Positions 1-7,971 of a stretch of 12,951 bases of DNA are shown in pieces (the stretch's first letter is position 1; each line of letters starts with the position of its first letter). The notes under the pieces were generated by a model. That model searched no databases and was not told where the DNA came from. It saw only the letters and a program-made list of their open reading frames with translations. Source of the stretch: Flavobacteriales bacterium (GTDB lineage: Bacteria; Bacteroidota; Bacteroidia; Flavobacteriales_D; Sanyastnellaceae); the NCBI GenBank assembly GCA_011524845.1, contig WTJL01000098.1:1-12951 (forward strand), written 5' to 3'. The translations under genes and the position numbers were made by a program.

Positions 1-584
1 ACCCGGCGAGCTTTTTGGCCCAAGAAAAAAGCGTGGTGGAGCAAGCCTGGCCTGGTGACGTGGTGGGCCTCTACGACACGGGCAACTTCAAAATTGGCGA
101 CACCCTGACCGAAGGAGAAGACCTGCAGTTCAGAGGCATTCCCAGCTTCTCTCCGGAGATCTTCAAGGAGCTCGTCAACAAGGATCCCATGAAGAGCAAG
201 CAGCTCGAGAAGGGCATCCAACAACTCACCGACGAAGGGGTCGCCCAGCTGTTCATCCGCGAGGCTGGCAACCGTAAAATCGTCGGAACGGTAGGCGAAC
301 TGCAATTCGAAGTCATCCAATACCGCCTCGAGCACGAGTACGGGGCCAAATGTGAATTTCAAGCCAAGCCCTACTCGAAAGCGTGCTGGATTGAGTCAGA
401 CAACGAGGAGAAGATGTCGGAGTTCCGCCGCATCAAGGCCCAAGACATTGTGCGCGACAAAGACGGTTTGGAAGTGTACCTCGCCCCTTCTCAGTTCATG
501 CTGAACATGGAGATTCAGAATTTTCCTGAAATCACCTTCCACTTCACCAGCGAATTCAAAACGGCACACGAAGAAGGCGCTTGA
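1..584 (+). CDS. prfC: Peptide chain release factor 3 (RF3), C-terminal part, 5' truncated by window edge
   Basis: RF3 is a translational GTPase that recycles RF1/RF2 from the ribosome after peptide release in the cytoplasm. The in-frame reading begins at base 3 (PASFLAQEKS...) and gives about 193 residues, roughly the last third of a ~530-residue protein. The GTPase domain with its P-loop therefore lies outside the window. The visible part matches RF3 domains II/III: a PGDVVGL motif followed by NFKIGDTLTEGE, then RGIPSFSPEIF, KGIQQLTDEG and VGTVGELQFEVIQYRLEHEYG, which parallel well-known E. coli RF3 segments. The TTG at 15 is an internal Leu codon, not a start. The TGA stop at 582-584 shares its A with an ATG (TGATG), and the next gene follows with essentially no spacer, so prfC probably heads or sits inside an operon with the two downstream genes. 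Family assignment is secure; only the edge truncation is notable. Confidence 0.96.
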   Translation, partial: PASFLAQEKSVVEQAWPGDVVGLYDTGNFKIGDTLTEGEDLQFRGIPSFSPEIFKELVNKDPMKSKQLEKGIQQLTDEGVAQLFIREAGNRKIVGTVGELQFEVIQYRLEHEYGAKCEFQAKPYSKACWIESDNEEKMSEFRRIKAQDIVRDKDGLEVYLAPSQFMLNMEIQNFPEITFHFTSEFKTAHEEGA

Positions 585-607
585 TGCGTTGTACCTTCAT
601 CCGCTGA
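584..607 (+). other. Possible 7-codon coupling minicistron (MRCTFIR)
   Basis: An ATG at 584-586 overlaps the prfC TGA by one base. It opens a reading frame of seven codons (MRCTFIR), whose TGA at 605-607 overlaps by one base the ATG at 607-609 of the next gene. Both junctions read TGATG, a common termination-reinitiation arrangement. This could keep terminating ribosomes on the mRNA between prfC and the downstream secreted protein. The layout is visible directly; that it is translated is inference, and chance is a serious alternative for so short a frame. Confidence 0.2.
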
Positions 608-1287
608 TGAATCGCTTGGTGACATGCGCCTTGGGGGTGTGCTTGGGAACGCTGATGGGTTGGACCACAGCCACCGCCCAAACCCCTGAACCCTCCACTC
701 CCCCTGCGACCGAAGACGTGGACATCGTTCAGGTCGTTCAGGTCAGCGGATTGGTGGTCACAGGCGATTCCCTTTCCCCTCTTCCGTACTGCACGGTGTA
801 CCGTGCGCGGGACCGCAGGGGCACCATGACCGACGTGCGCGGCTTTTTCAGCTTGCCTGCATTGGAAGGCGACACCCTTGAATTTTCCAGCGTGGGGTAC
901 ATGACCCAACAAGCCGTGATCCCCTCGGGAAGCGAAATGGGACGCGTCAATTTGGTCCAACCCATGGGACGCGACACGGTCAACATGGCCGACGCCTTCG
1001 TCTACCCTTGGCCCAGCAAAGAGCGTTTCAAAAAGGAATTCCTTGCCCTCGGCCTTCCCAACCAAGGCCTTGACCCCGCGTGGGAGGCAGGCATGGACCC
1101 CATGGACGTCTACGACCGACTGATTGAAGTCGGACGGGACGGGCAATCCACCGCCACCGATGTGCTGTCCGCTCAGGCCATCCAGGCAGGCTACTCCGGA
1201 CAGGCCCCTCCCGTCAACCTCTTGAACCCGGTCGCATGGGCCAAATTCCTGCAGGCCCTGAAATCTGGTGAACTCAAGCGGCAATGA
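607..1287 (+). CDS. Secreted carboxypeptidase-like regulatory domain protein, partner of the TonB receptor
   Basis: From the ATG at 607 the product is 226 residues and begins with a clear signal peptide (MNRLVTCALGVCLGTLMGWTTATAQ, cleavage probably after Ala-Gln). A TTG at 589 would add six residues in front of it and is less likely. Residues ~45-110 look like the carboxypeptidase-like regulatory (CarboxypepD_reg-like) beta-sandwich common in Bacteroidota: VSGLVVTGDS, then TMTDVRGFFSLPALEGDTLEFSSVGYMT. The C-terminal half (from about AFVYPWPSKERFKKEFLAL to LLNPVAWAKFLQALKSGE) resembles a conserved tail I associate with Bacteroidota proteins annotated only by the regulatory domain; its function is unknown to me. 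The TGA at 1285-1287 overlaps the ATG of the TonB-dependent receptor (ATGA, 4 nt), so the two are probably translationally coupled and may work together in the periplasm or outer membrane. No catalytic carboxypeptidase domain is present. Confidence 0.85.
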   Translation: MNRLVTCALGVCLGTLMGWTTATAQTPEPSTPPATEDVDIVQVVQVSGLVVTGDSLSPLPYCTVYRARDRRGTMTDVRGFFSLPALEGDTLEFSSVGYMTQQAVIPSGSEMGRVNLVQPMGRDTVNMADAFVYPWPSKERFKKEFLALGLPNQGLDPAWEAGMDPMDVYDRLIEVGRDGQSTATDVLSAQAIQAGYSGQAPPVNLLNPVAWAKFLQALKSGELKRQ

Positions 1288-3812
1288 ACGGCTGGCGCAC
1301 AGGTTGGTTGATGGCGTTGTGCGCCTGGACACTGTCCAGCTGGGGCCAGGACACCTTCACCTTGACGGGCTCCGTGTCCGACACCCGAGGACAAATGCTG
1401 CCCGGCGCGGCTGTGCTGGTGGAGGAAGACATTCGCCTTGGGGTCACCACCGATGCCCAGGGCCGATACACCATCGTGTTCCCGACCCAAGGTCCTTGGA
1501 CGGTCCGTGCATCTTTTGTGGGTCACAGCTCGGAAACCGCCACCTTGTCCTTTCGCGGTTCCTCCATGCAGAAGCGATTTCGGTTGACGCCTGGCACCAG
1601 CCTCAACGAAGCCGAAGTGGTCGGCGACGGCCCCACCGACGTGACGGTCCAAAAGATCGACCCCCGTCTCGCCAACAAGATTCCCACCCCACGCGGAACC
1701 ATCGAAGATGCCCTGCTGCAAGCGCCTGTCAATTTCACCTCAGAATTGAGCAGCGCGTACAACGTGCGCGGCGGGTCCTTCGATGAAAACCTGGTGTACG
1801 TCAACGACATCGAGGTCTACCGCCCGTTTTTGGTTCGTTCAGGACAGCAAGAAGGCCTCTCCTTCGCCAACCCAGACATGGTGGACCGCATTGAATTCAG
1901 TGCAGGCGGTTTTGAGGCCAAATACGGCGACAAGCTGAGCTCCGTCCTGGACATCACCTACCGCAAACCGACAGGTCCCGCCACCAGGGTGTCGGCGAGC
2001 GCCTTGGGTGCCCAAGTGCAACACGACAACGCGGCCGGGCCGTTCCGAGTGAACATGGGCGTTCGCTACCGCAACAACAGCTACGTGCTGTCCACCTTGG
2101 ACGAACGCGGCGAGTACGCCCCCACCTACCTCGACGCCCAGACCTACGTGACGTGGGACCCGGACGGCTACGGACCCTGGGAAATCCAGGCGCTGGGGGT
2201 TTATGGACGGAACGACTACCGCTTTTTCCCTGCCACCCGGGAAACCAACATCGGGACCATCAACCAAGCCGCACGCTTGACGGTGTACTACGACGGCGAG
2301 GAGCAGTCGGGTTACGAGACGGGGTTTGGTGCCTTGGCGTTTGAGCGCAGCACGGAGACCTCTCGGGTGCGCTGGATCAACTCCATTTTCCAAACTGCAG
2401 AGCGCGAGTCCTTCGACGTGTTGGGGCAATACTTCCTGAGCGAGCTCGAACGAGACCCCGGGGGAGACACCTTCGACGAGGGCGACACCTTTGGCGTGGG
2501 AGGCTTTTTGCAACACGGGAGAAACACCTTGTTCGCTCGGGTTCTCAGCACTGCTGTGAAAGGCAACCTCCTCGCAGGGGACCATCAAATCGAGTGGGGA
2601 CTGAAGCATCGGTACGAAACGTTCGACGACGTGGTCTCTGAGTGGAATGTGGTCGACAGTGCTGGCTTTTTTGCCCCGCACCCAGCGGACAACCTGGGGT
2701 ACAACGGCCCTGGTGGCCGACCCGACCAGGCCATCACCCTTCCCTACTACGTGCAGGCCAACAACGTCGTCTCGGCCCACCGAAGCACCGCGTTTGTTCA
2801 GGACACGTGGCGTTGGGAGACCGAGGCAGGCCATGTGGACGTCAACCTTGGAATCCGGGCCCACCGCTGGTCGGTGCTCCCCGACCCATGGGCTCTTGCT
2901 CGGAACACCCACCTCGTGGGAGGACCGAGGGCCCATGCGTCCTTCACGCCTGCCCAGCAACCGCTGACGTCCTTCCGGCTCTCTGGCGGCTACTACTACC
3001 AACCTCCCTTCTATCGTGAAATGCGCGGCTTGGATGGCCTCGTCAAAGACGACGTCGCTCCACAACGCGCCATCCATGCCGTGGCCGGGGTGGACCACCA
3101 ATTCGAGTCCAAAGGCCGCCCCTTCAAGTTGGTGGGTGAATTGTACCGCAAGGACCTCGACAACCTCATCCCCTACGAGATTGAAAACGTCAGACAGCGC
3201 TACTACGCCACCAACAACAGCGCCGGTTACGCCACGGGATTGGACCTGATGCTCAATGGCGAGTTCATCCCGGGCATCCAAAGCTGGCTGCGCATGTCGG
3301 CGTTGAAAACGGAGGAGGACCTCGTCGACGACAGCTACGAAGAGTACTACAACGCCGACGGTTTGCGGGTCGTCCCCAATTACCACACCGGGCCTTATGC
3401 GGTCATCACCGACACCGTCACGTTTGAACCTGGCATGATTCCGCGGCCAGCCGACCAACGGTTCAGTTTGAGCTTGTTGTTTCAAGACGAGATGCCCCGC
3501 AATCCGGACTACAAAGTGCTTCTCAGCCTGTTCTTTGGGTCGGGTCTGCCGTACGGACCGCCTTCCTACAACCGCTACGAAGACGTGCTGCGCACGCCCC
3601 CCTACCGCCGTGTGGACGTTGGGTTTTCTCGGGTCATGTTCAGCGACGACGACAAGCGAAGTGGGTTGATCTCGCTGGAGGTCTTTAACCTTTTGGGCAT
3701 CAACAACACCATCAACCACAACTGGATTCAAGACGTGAACGGCCGGTATTACGCCGTTCCCAACTTCTTGACTGGGAGAAGGGTCAACCTCAAGGTCACC
3801 TTCCAAATTTGA
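1284..3812 (+). CDS. TonB-dependent outer-membrane receptor with N-terminal regulatory domain
   Basis: The 842-residue product should be an outer-membrane beta-barrel that imports a scarce substrate using TonB-ExbBD energy. A signal peptide covers residues 1-22 (ALCAWTLSSWGQ at its end). Residues ~25-102 form a CarboxypepD_reg-like domain (LTGSVSDTRGQMLPGAAVLVEE, then TTDAQGRYTIVFP). The segment SLNEAEVVGDG (~106-116) sits where a TonB box is expected. The plug spans ~125-228 and carries the family hallmark YNVRGGSFDENLVYVNDIEV (149-168), followed by YRPFLVRSGQQEGLSFANP and GGFEAKYGDKLSSVLDI. The remaining ~610 residues are aromatic- and Asp/Gly-rich, as in a 22-strand barrel, ending VNLKVTFQI. 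No SusD homologue is adjacent, so this is not a classical SusCD polysaccharide locus; the substrate cannot be told from sequence. The start overlaps the upstream stop by 4 nt and lacks a Shine-Dalgarno sequence, which is normal for Bacteroidota. Confidence 0.95.
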   Translation: MNGWRTGWLMALCAWTLSSWGQDTFTLTGSVSDTRGQMLPGAAVLVEEDIRLGVTTDAQGRYTIVFPTQGPWTVRASFVGHSSETATLSFRGSSMQKRFRLTPGTSLNEAEVVGDGPTDVTVQKIDPRLANKIPTPRGTIEDALLQAPVNFTSELSSAYNVRGGSFDENLVYVNDIEVYRPFLVRSGQQEGLSFANPDMVDRIEFSAGGFEAKYGDKLSSVLDITYRKPTGPATRVSASALGAQVQHDNAAGPFRVNMGVRYRNNSYVLSTLDERGEYAPTYLDAQTYVTWDPDGYGPWEIQALGVYGRNDYRFFPATRETNIGTINQAARLTVYYDGEEQSGYETGFGALAFERSTETSRVRWINSIFQTAERESFDVLGQYFLSELERDPGGDTFDEGDTFGVGGFLQHGRNTLFARVLSTAVKGNLLAGDHQIEWGLKHRYETFDDVVSEWNVVDSAGFFAPHPADNLGYNGPGGRPDQAITLPYYVQANNVVSAHRSTAFVQDTWRWETEAGHVDVNLGIRAHRWSVLPDPWALARNTHLVGGPRAHASFTPAQQPLTSFRLSGGYYYQPPFYREMRGLDGLVKDDVAPQRAIHAVAGVDHQFESKGRPFKLVGELYRKDLDNLIPYEIENVRQRYYATNNSAGYATGLDLMLNGEFIPGIQSWLRMSALKTEEDLVDDSYEEYYNADGLRVVPNYHTGPYAVITDTVTFEPGMIPRPADQRFSLSLLFQDEMPRNPDYKVLLSLFFGSGLPYGPPSYNRYEDVLRTPPYRRVDVGFSRVMFSDDDKRSGLISLEVFNLLGINNTINHNWIQDVNGRYYAVPNFLTGRRVNLKVTFQI

Positions 3813-3970
3813 CCTCCGGGGCACGGCTTCCCTCGCCCTCGCCTTGCCTACACGCAACTGACTGACCGTCAAGAGAAGGGCCTTGGGTGTCGCTCCTTCA
3901 AAAAATGCCGCAACAACGTAACCTCTGGGGACCTCCTCGCGTAAGTGCCCGTGTCTGAAACGTTGCAATC
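3813..3970. other. Spacer between TonB receptor and lectin genes
   Basis: These 158 bp contain no open frame worth calling. I see no T-tract hairpin that would make a convincing terminator for the receptor gene, and no good match to the Bacteroidota promoter pattern (TAnnTTTG near -7). A promoter for the downstream lectin gene is expected here by position alone. The only symmetry noticed is a short TGAC/GTCA pair at 3859-3871. Confidence 0.4.
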
Positions 3971-5953
3971 ATGCGCATCACATCTACCCTATCCCTCGCA
4001 GTCGCATTGACATTCACAGTCTCCGCCACTGCCCAAATGTCCACCTACTCCACCTTCGGCACCGCCGAGGCCATGGGAGAAGGCTGTGTGGAATTGACCA
4101 CCGGTGAGGAAGGCAGCGCTGGCGCCGTTTGGGCCAACGAGCTCATCGATTTGACGCAACCCTTTCACTTGCAAGCCCGCATCAACTTCGGAAGCGTGCC
4201 ACACGGTGCGGAAGGCGTGGTTTGGGCGTTGTTCCCTGACACCTCCTCTGACACCCCAACTGGCTACGCCGGCCTCGACGTGGCGTTTGGCGTGGAGTTT
4301 GACACCCGCGCGCAAATGGAACACGGCGACATTGCCGAGGACCACATTGCCATGATCAACGACGGCTCCTACGTTCACACGGAGGGTCCAGACTCTTTCA
4401 CTGCAGGCCCTGTCACGGCCGATGTGAACGGCCAAGACGTCACGGACGGTGAAGACCACCTCATTGACATCGTGTGGGATCCCGCAGGACCAGAAATGCG
4501 CGTCAGCTTCGATTGCGACGAGCGGCTCGTGGCCAGCATCGATTTGGTGGACGACATTTTCGCAGGCGAATCTTTCGTTCGCTGGGGCTTCACTGCAGAA
4601 GCTTCCGATGCCGTCAATGCGGAGCGTGTCTGCTTGACCGGCAACGCCACGGGCACCGACACTGAGGTGTACGCTTGTCCGGAAGCCGCCGTGCAATTGA
4701 CGGCGGGTGGACTCGACGTAACCGAATACACGTGGGCGCCCAGCAACGCTGTGAGCGACCCCACCTTGCAACACCCCACGTACACCGGGGTGACGGGCGA
4801 AACCTTGAGTGTGACTTACACAAACCAATGTGGTGTGACGGTCACCGACGAGGTCCACGTCGTGGTGGAAGAAGTGACGGTGGCCTTGACGAGCGAGGGA
4901 CAAGCGTTGAACTGCACCAACGGTGGCGTGCTCGTGTGCGAGGCCTCGTCCGCGTTTGGCACGCATCTCGACTACACTTGGTCCGTGAACAACACCGTGG
5001 TGGGCCAAGACATGGCCTACGCCATGACCTCCCCAGGGACTTTGGACCTGGAAGTCACCTACCCCGGAACAAGCAGCTTGCTCTGCACCGATGCGATCTC
5101 GATGACCGTGGTGATGGACACCATGCGCTTCTCAGCGGATGCGGGATTGCCCGGTACGGTGACCTGCGACACCCCAGTGCTCGAATTGATGGGGACCACG
5201 TCCACCTCTTCCGATGCCTCTGTCGCTTGGACCACCGAAGACGGTGACTTTGAAGGAAACACAGACCATGCCTTGGCGTTCGCCACGTCAGGAGGAACGT
5301 ACACCATGACGGTGACCAACCTCAGCAACGGCTGCACTTCCTCTGACACGGTCGTGTTGTCGGAAGACCTCGAAGCCCCTGAAGTGACCTTGGGCTACAT
5401 CGACGGAGCACTCGACTGTGTGGTGCGTCAAGTGGACATGGTCGGCACCGAAGTGTTCCCTCAGGAATACACCCCCTTGTTGACGTGGATGAACGCCCAA
5501 ACCGGCGAGGTGGTGTCCTCTGACTTGAACCCCACCTTCACGGAGGCCGGGTTGTACACCCTTCATGTGGAATTCCTGGAGAACGGATGCGCCACCACGG
5601 TCAAGGAGGCTGGCGACGTGTACAGCGACGTGGAGATCTTGGACCTGAGCGAGATGGTGTTGCCCAACGTCATCACCCCCGACAACAACGGCAACAACGA
5701 CCGCTTCATGCCCTTCGTGCCTGGTCAAGAGGACACCAACGTTTTGACCATGATGGACACGTACCACATCCAAGTCTACAACCGCTGGGGTGACGTGCTC
5801 TTCGAGAACGACGGCATGCCGGTTCAATGGGATGGCCGCGCCAACGGCGACCTCGTGGATTCTGGATCGTACATCGTGTCGGTGTCGTACGAAGCCACAT
5901 GTGGCGGCACGCAGACAGGCGACTTGCGCACCACGCTCGAAGTCATTCGCTGA
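3971..5953 (+). CDS. Secreted L-type lectin-like protein with four Ig/PKD-like modules and T9SS type B (CHU_C) sorting domain
   Basis: The 660-residue product starts with a signal peptide (MRITSTLSLAVALTFTVSATAQ). Residues ~24-230 resemble bacterial legume-type lectin domains: CVELTTGEEGSAGAVWAN, LTQPFHLQARINFG, GAEGVVWALFP, FGVEFDTRAQ, EDHIAMINDG, DHLIDIVWDP and FVRWGFTAEAS, the usual concanavalin-like order. Four beta-sandwich modules follow, each marked by a Cys pair: 236/287, 315/372, 399/455 and 483/540. The last three repeat almost exactly every 84 residues. The C-terminus (~560-660) is the gliding-motility-associated CHU_C domain: VLPNVITPDNNGNNDRF, YHIQVYNRWGDVLFEN, WDGRANGDLVDSGSYIVSV. 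The protein is therefore expected to leave the cell by the type IX secretion system and stay at the surface or be released, probably binding a glycan. The ligand is unknown. The gene ends inside the 3' end of convergent ligA, an 11-bp overlap. Confidence 0.92.
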   Translation: MRITSTLSLAVALTFTVSATAQMSTYSTFGTAEAMGEGCVELTTGEEGSAGAVWANELIDLTQPFHLQARINFGSVPHGAEGVVWALFPDTSSDTPTGYAGLDVAFGVEFDTRAQMEHGDIAEDHIAMINDGSYVHTEGPDSFTAGPVTADVNGQDVTDGEDHLIDIVWDPAGPEMRVSFDCDERLVASIDLVDDIFAGESFVRWGFTAEASDAVNAERVCLTGNATGTDTEVYACPEAAVQLTAGGLDVTEYTWAPSNAVSDPTLQHPTYTGVTGETLSVTYTNQCGVTVTDEVHVVVEEVTVALTSEGQALNCTNGGVLVCEASSAFGTHLDYTWSVNNTVVGQDMAYAMTSPGTLDLEVTYPGTSSLLCTDAISMTVVMDTMRFSADAGLPGTVTCDTPVLELMGTTSTSSDASVAWTTEDGDFEGNTDHALAFATSGGTYTMTVTNLSNGCTSSDTVVLSEDLEAPEVTLGYIDGALDCVVRQVDMVGTEVFPQEYTPLLTWMNAQTGEVVSSDLNPTFTEAGLYTLHVEFLENGCATTVKEAGDVYSDVEILDLSEMVLPNVITPDNNGNNDRFMPFVPGQEDTNVLTMMDTYHIQVYNRWGDVLFENDGMPVQWDGRANGDLVDSGSYIVSVSYEATCGGTQTGDLRTTLEVIR

Positions 5954-7967
5954 CCCCGATGCGGGCCAAGAAGGTCTGCTCGTCCATCAAAGGAATGCCC
6001 AGCTTCTCCGCTTTTTGAAGCTTGCTGGGGCCCATCTTGTCCCCGGCCAACACCAAAGTTGTCTTGGAGCTGATGCTCCCAACAAGCCTTCCTCCGTGGT
6101 TGGTGACAGCAGCTTTCGCCTCGTCCCGGGACATGGTGTCAAACACCCCACTGACGACCACCACCTCCCCTTCCAGGGCGTTGCCGAGGGGCTCTTCGAC
6201 GACCACTTCCATCTGAAGACCGACCGCCTTCAAGCGGTCCAGCACCTCCAAGAAGGCAGGATCTTGAAAATGGGTGGCCACACTGTCGGCCACGATGGGG
6301 CCAATTTCTTCCAAGGCCATCAACTCCTCAACGGAGGTGGTCTTGAACGCCTCGACGTGGACGAGGGCGCGGGCCAGATGTTTGGCCACCGTCTCTCCCA
6401 CGTGCCGTATGCCCAGCCCAAACAACACCCGTTCGAAGGGCACTTGCTTGCTGGCTTCCAATCCCGCCAAAAGGTTGTCCACTGATTTTTGGGCCATGCG
6501 CTCCAACGGCAGCAAATCCTCGGCAGTCAAACGGTACAGATCGGCCACATCGCGGATCAGCCCGGCCTCCACCAGCTGCGCCACCGTTTCTTTCCCCAAT
6601 CCATCCACGTTCATGGCCTTTCGAGAAATGAAGTGGTTGATGCGTCCTCGCACTTGTGCAGGACAGGTCGCAGTGTTGGGGCAATAGTGCTGCGCCTCGC
6701 CTTCCTTGCGGACCAAGGGAGTGTCGCACTCTGGACATGCATTGGGGAATTCGATGGCCTGAGAGAACAGGTCGCCAGCCGAGGCGGATGCACCGTCGAC
6801 GCCCACGATTTTGGGGATGATTTCTCCGCCCTTCTCGACAAACACCGTGTCGCCTTCGCGCAAGCCCAGTTTGGCGATTTGGTCGGCGTTGTGAAGCGAT
6901 GCATTCTTCACCGTCGTTCCTCCGAGCTGCACGGGCAACAAATCTGCCACAGGCGTGACGGCGCCCGTGCGCCCCACTTGGTATTTCACCCCCTGCAACG
7001 TGGTGCTCACCCGCTCGGTCTCAAACTTGTACGCCAACGCCCAACGCGGGCTCTTCGCGGTCATGCCCAGCCGTTTTTGTTGGCTGTATCGGTTCACCTT
7101 CACGACCAACCCATCGATCGCGAAATCGAGGTCGTGACGCGCCTTTTCCCAATGCGCCACACTGGCCATGATCTCGTCCACCGTCTGCACCACCTCGAGG
7201 GCACGACCCTGTGGGGTTTTGAACCCCCACTCCGCGGCGCGCTGCACCGCCTCGCTGTGGGACGTCACCCCAAGTGCCGTCATCGTGTCGGCATCGACGT
7301 TGTAGATCATGCAATCGAGCGGCCGGGTCGCCACAACCGAACTGTCTTGGAGCTTCAGGGTGCCGGCGGCGGTGTTTCGGGGATTGGCAAACTCAGGCTC
7401 TCCAGCCTCCTTGCGTTTCTCGTTCAGCGCTTCAAACCCCGGCCATGGGAAGAAAATCTCCCCGCGAATTTCCAATGGATCCGGCGCCCCCGATGCAAGC
7501 CTCAGCGGCAGGGTCTTGATGGTGGCCACATTGGCCCGCACGTCCTCTCCTGTGGTGCCGTCTCCTCGGGTCAAGGCCTTGACAAGGGCACCTTGGGCGT
7601 ACCACAGGCTGATGGCGACGCCGTCGTATTTCAGCTCAATGACAAACTCCACCTCTTCGTCGGGAAGGCCGGCTTTGACCCGCTCCGCCCACTGAGCCAC
7701 TTCCTCGGCGTTGTAGCTGTTGGACAGCGACAGCATCGGAGACTGGTGGGCCACCTTTTCAAACTTGTCGGTCAAGTCTCCCCCGACACGTCGAGTGGGT
7801 GAAGTGGGATCATCCCACTCTGGATGGGCCGCCTCCAGCGCGCTCAACTCTTCGAGGAGCGCATCGAACTCACGGTCCGAAATCGCGGGTTCCGCCAGCA
7901 CGTAATACCGGTGGTTGTGCGCGTGAAGTTCTTCTCGAAGTGCGTCGATTCGGGCCCGGGCTTCCAT
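5943..7967 (-). CDS. ligA: NAD-dependent DNA ligase LigA
   Basis: LigA seals nicks in duplex DNA during replication and repair, using NAD+ as adenylate donor. The 674-residue product has the normal length and all domains. The Ia NMN-binding region is at ~15-35 (HNHRYYVLAEPAISDREFD). The adenylation domain has the nucleophile Lys113 in ELKYDG and the TRGDGTTGEDV motif. The OB fold carries YQVGRTGAVTPVADL. The four-Cys zinc finger (CPEC, then CPNTATC) has the same spacing as E. coli LigA. Helix-hairpin-helix repeats follow (NVDGLGKETVAQLVEAGLI, FGLGIRHVGETVAKHLA), and the C-terminal BRCT domain covers ~595-670. The frame stays open far upstream, but the ATG at 7967 (MEARARIDALREEL) fits the family N-terminus and lies only 4 nt after the prmC stop, so it is chosen. 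The gene is last in the minus-strand operon, and its TGA overlaps the convergent lectin gene. Confidence 0.98.
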   Translation of the reverse strand: MEARARIDALREELHAHNHRYYVLAEPAISDREFDALLEELSALEAAHPEWDDPTSPTRRVGGDLTDKFEKVAHQSPMLSLSNSYNAEEVAQWAERVKAGLPDEEVEFVIELKYDGVAISLWYAQGALVKALTRGDGTTGEDVRANVATIKTLPLRLASGAPDPLEIRGEIFFPWPGFEALNEKRKEAGEPEFANPRNTAAGTLKLQDSSVVATRPLDCMIYNVDADTMTALGVTSHSEAVQRAAEWGFKTPQGRALEVVQTVDEIMASVAHWEKARHDLDFAIDGLVVKVNRYSQQKRLGMTAKSPRWALAYKFETERVSTTLQGVKYQVGRTGAVTPVADLLPVQLGGTTVKNASLHNADQIAKLGLREGDTVFVEKGGEIIPKIVGVDGASASAGDLFSQAIEFPNACPECDTPLVRKEGEAQHYCPNTATCPAQVRGRINHFISRKAMNVDGLGKETVAQLVEAGLIRDVADLYRLTAEDLLPLERMAQKSVDNLLAGLEASKQVPFERVLFGLGIRHVGETVAKHLARALVHVEAFKTTSVEELMALEEIGPIVADSVATHFQDPAFLEVLDRLKAVGLQMEVVVEEPLGNALEGEVVVVSGVFDTMSRDEAKAAVTNHGGRLVGSISSKTTLVLAGDKMGPSKLQKAEKLGIPLMDEQTFLARIGVSE

Positions 7968-7971
7968 GCCC

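Noticed and set aside
3859..3871. TGAC/GTCA inverted repeat in the spacer before the lectin gene
   Set aside because: Four-base arms around five bases occur often by chance and there is no T-tract or operator context.
1839..3968. A 709-codon open frame antisense to almost the whole TonB receptor gene
   Set aside because: Its translation is Val/Gly/Arg/His-rich with no recognisable domain, and the plus-strand protein matches a well-known family throughout. Long antisense frames are expected opposite GC-rich coding sequence.
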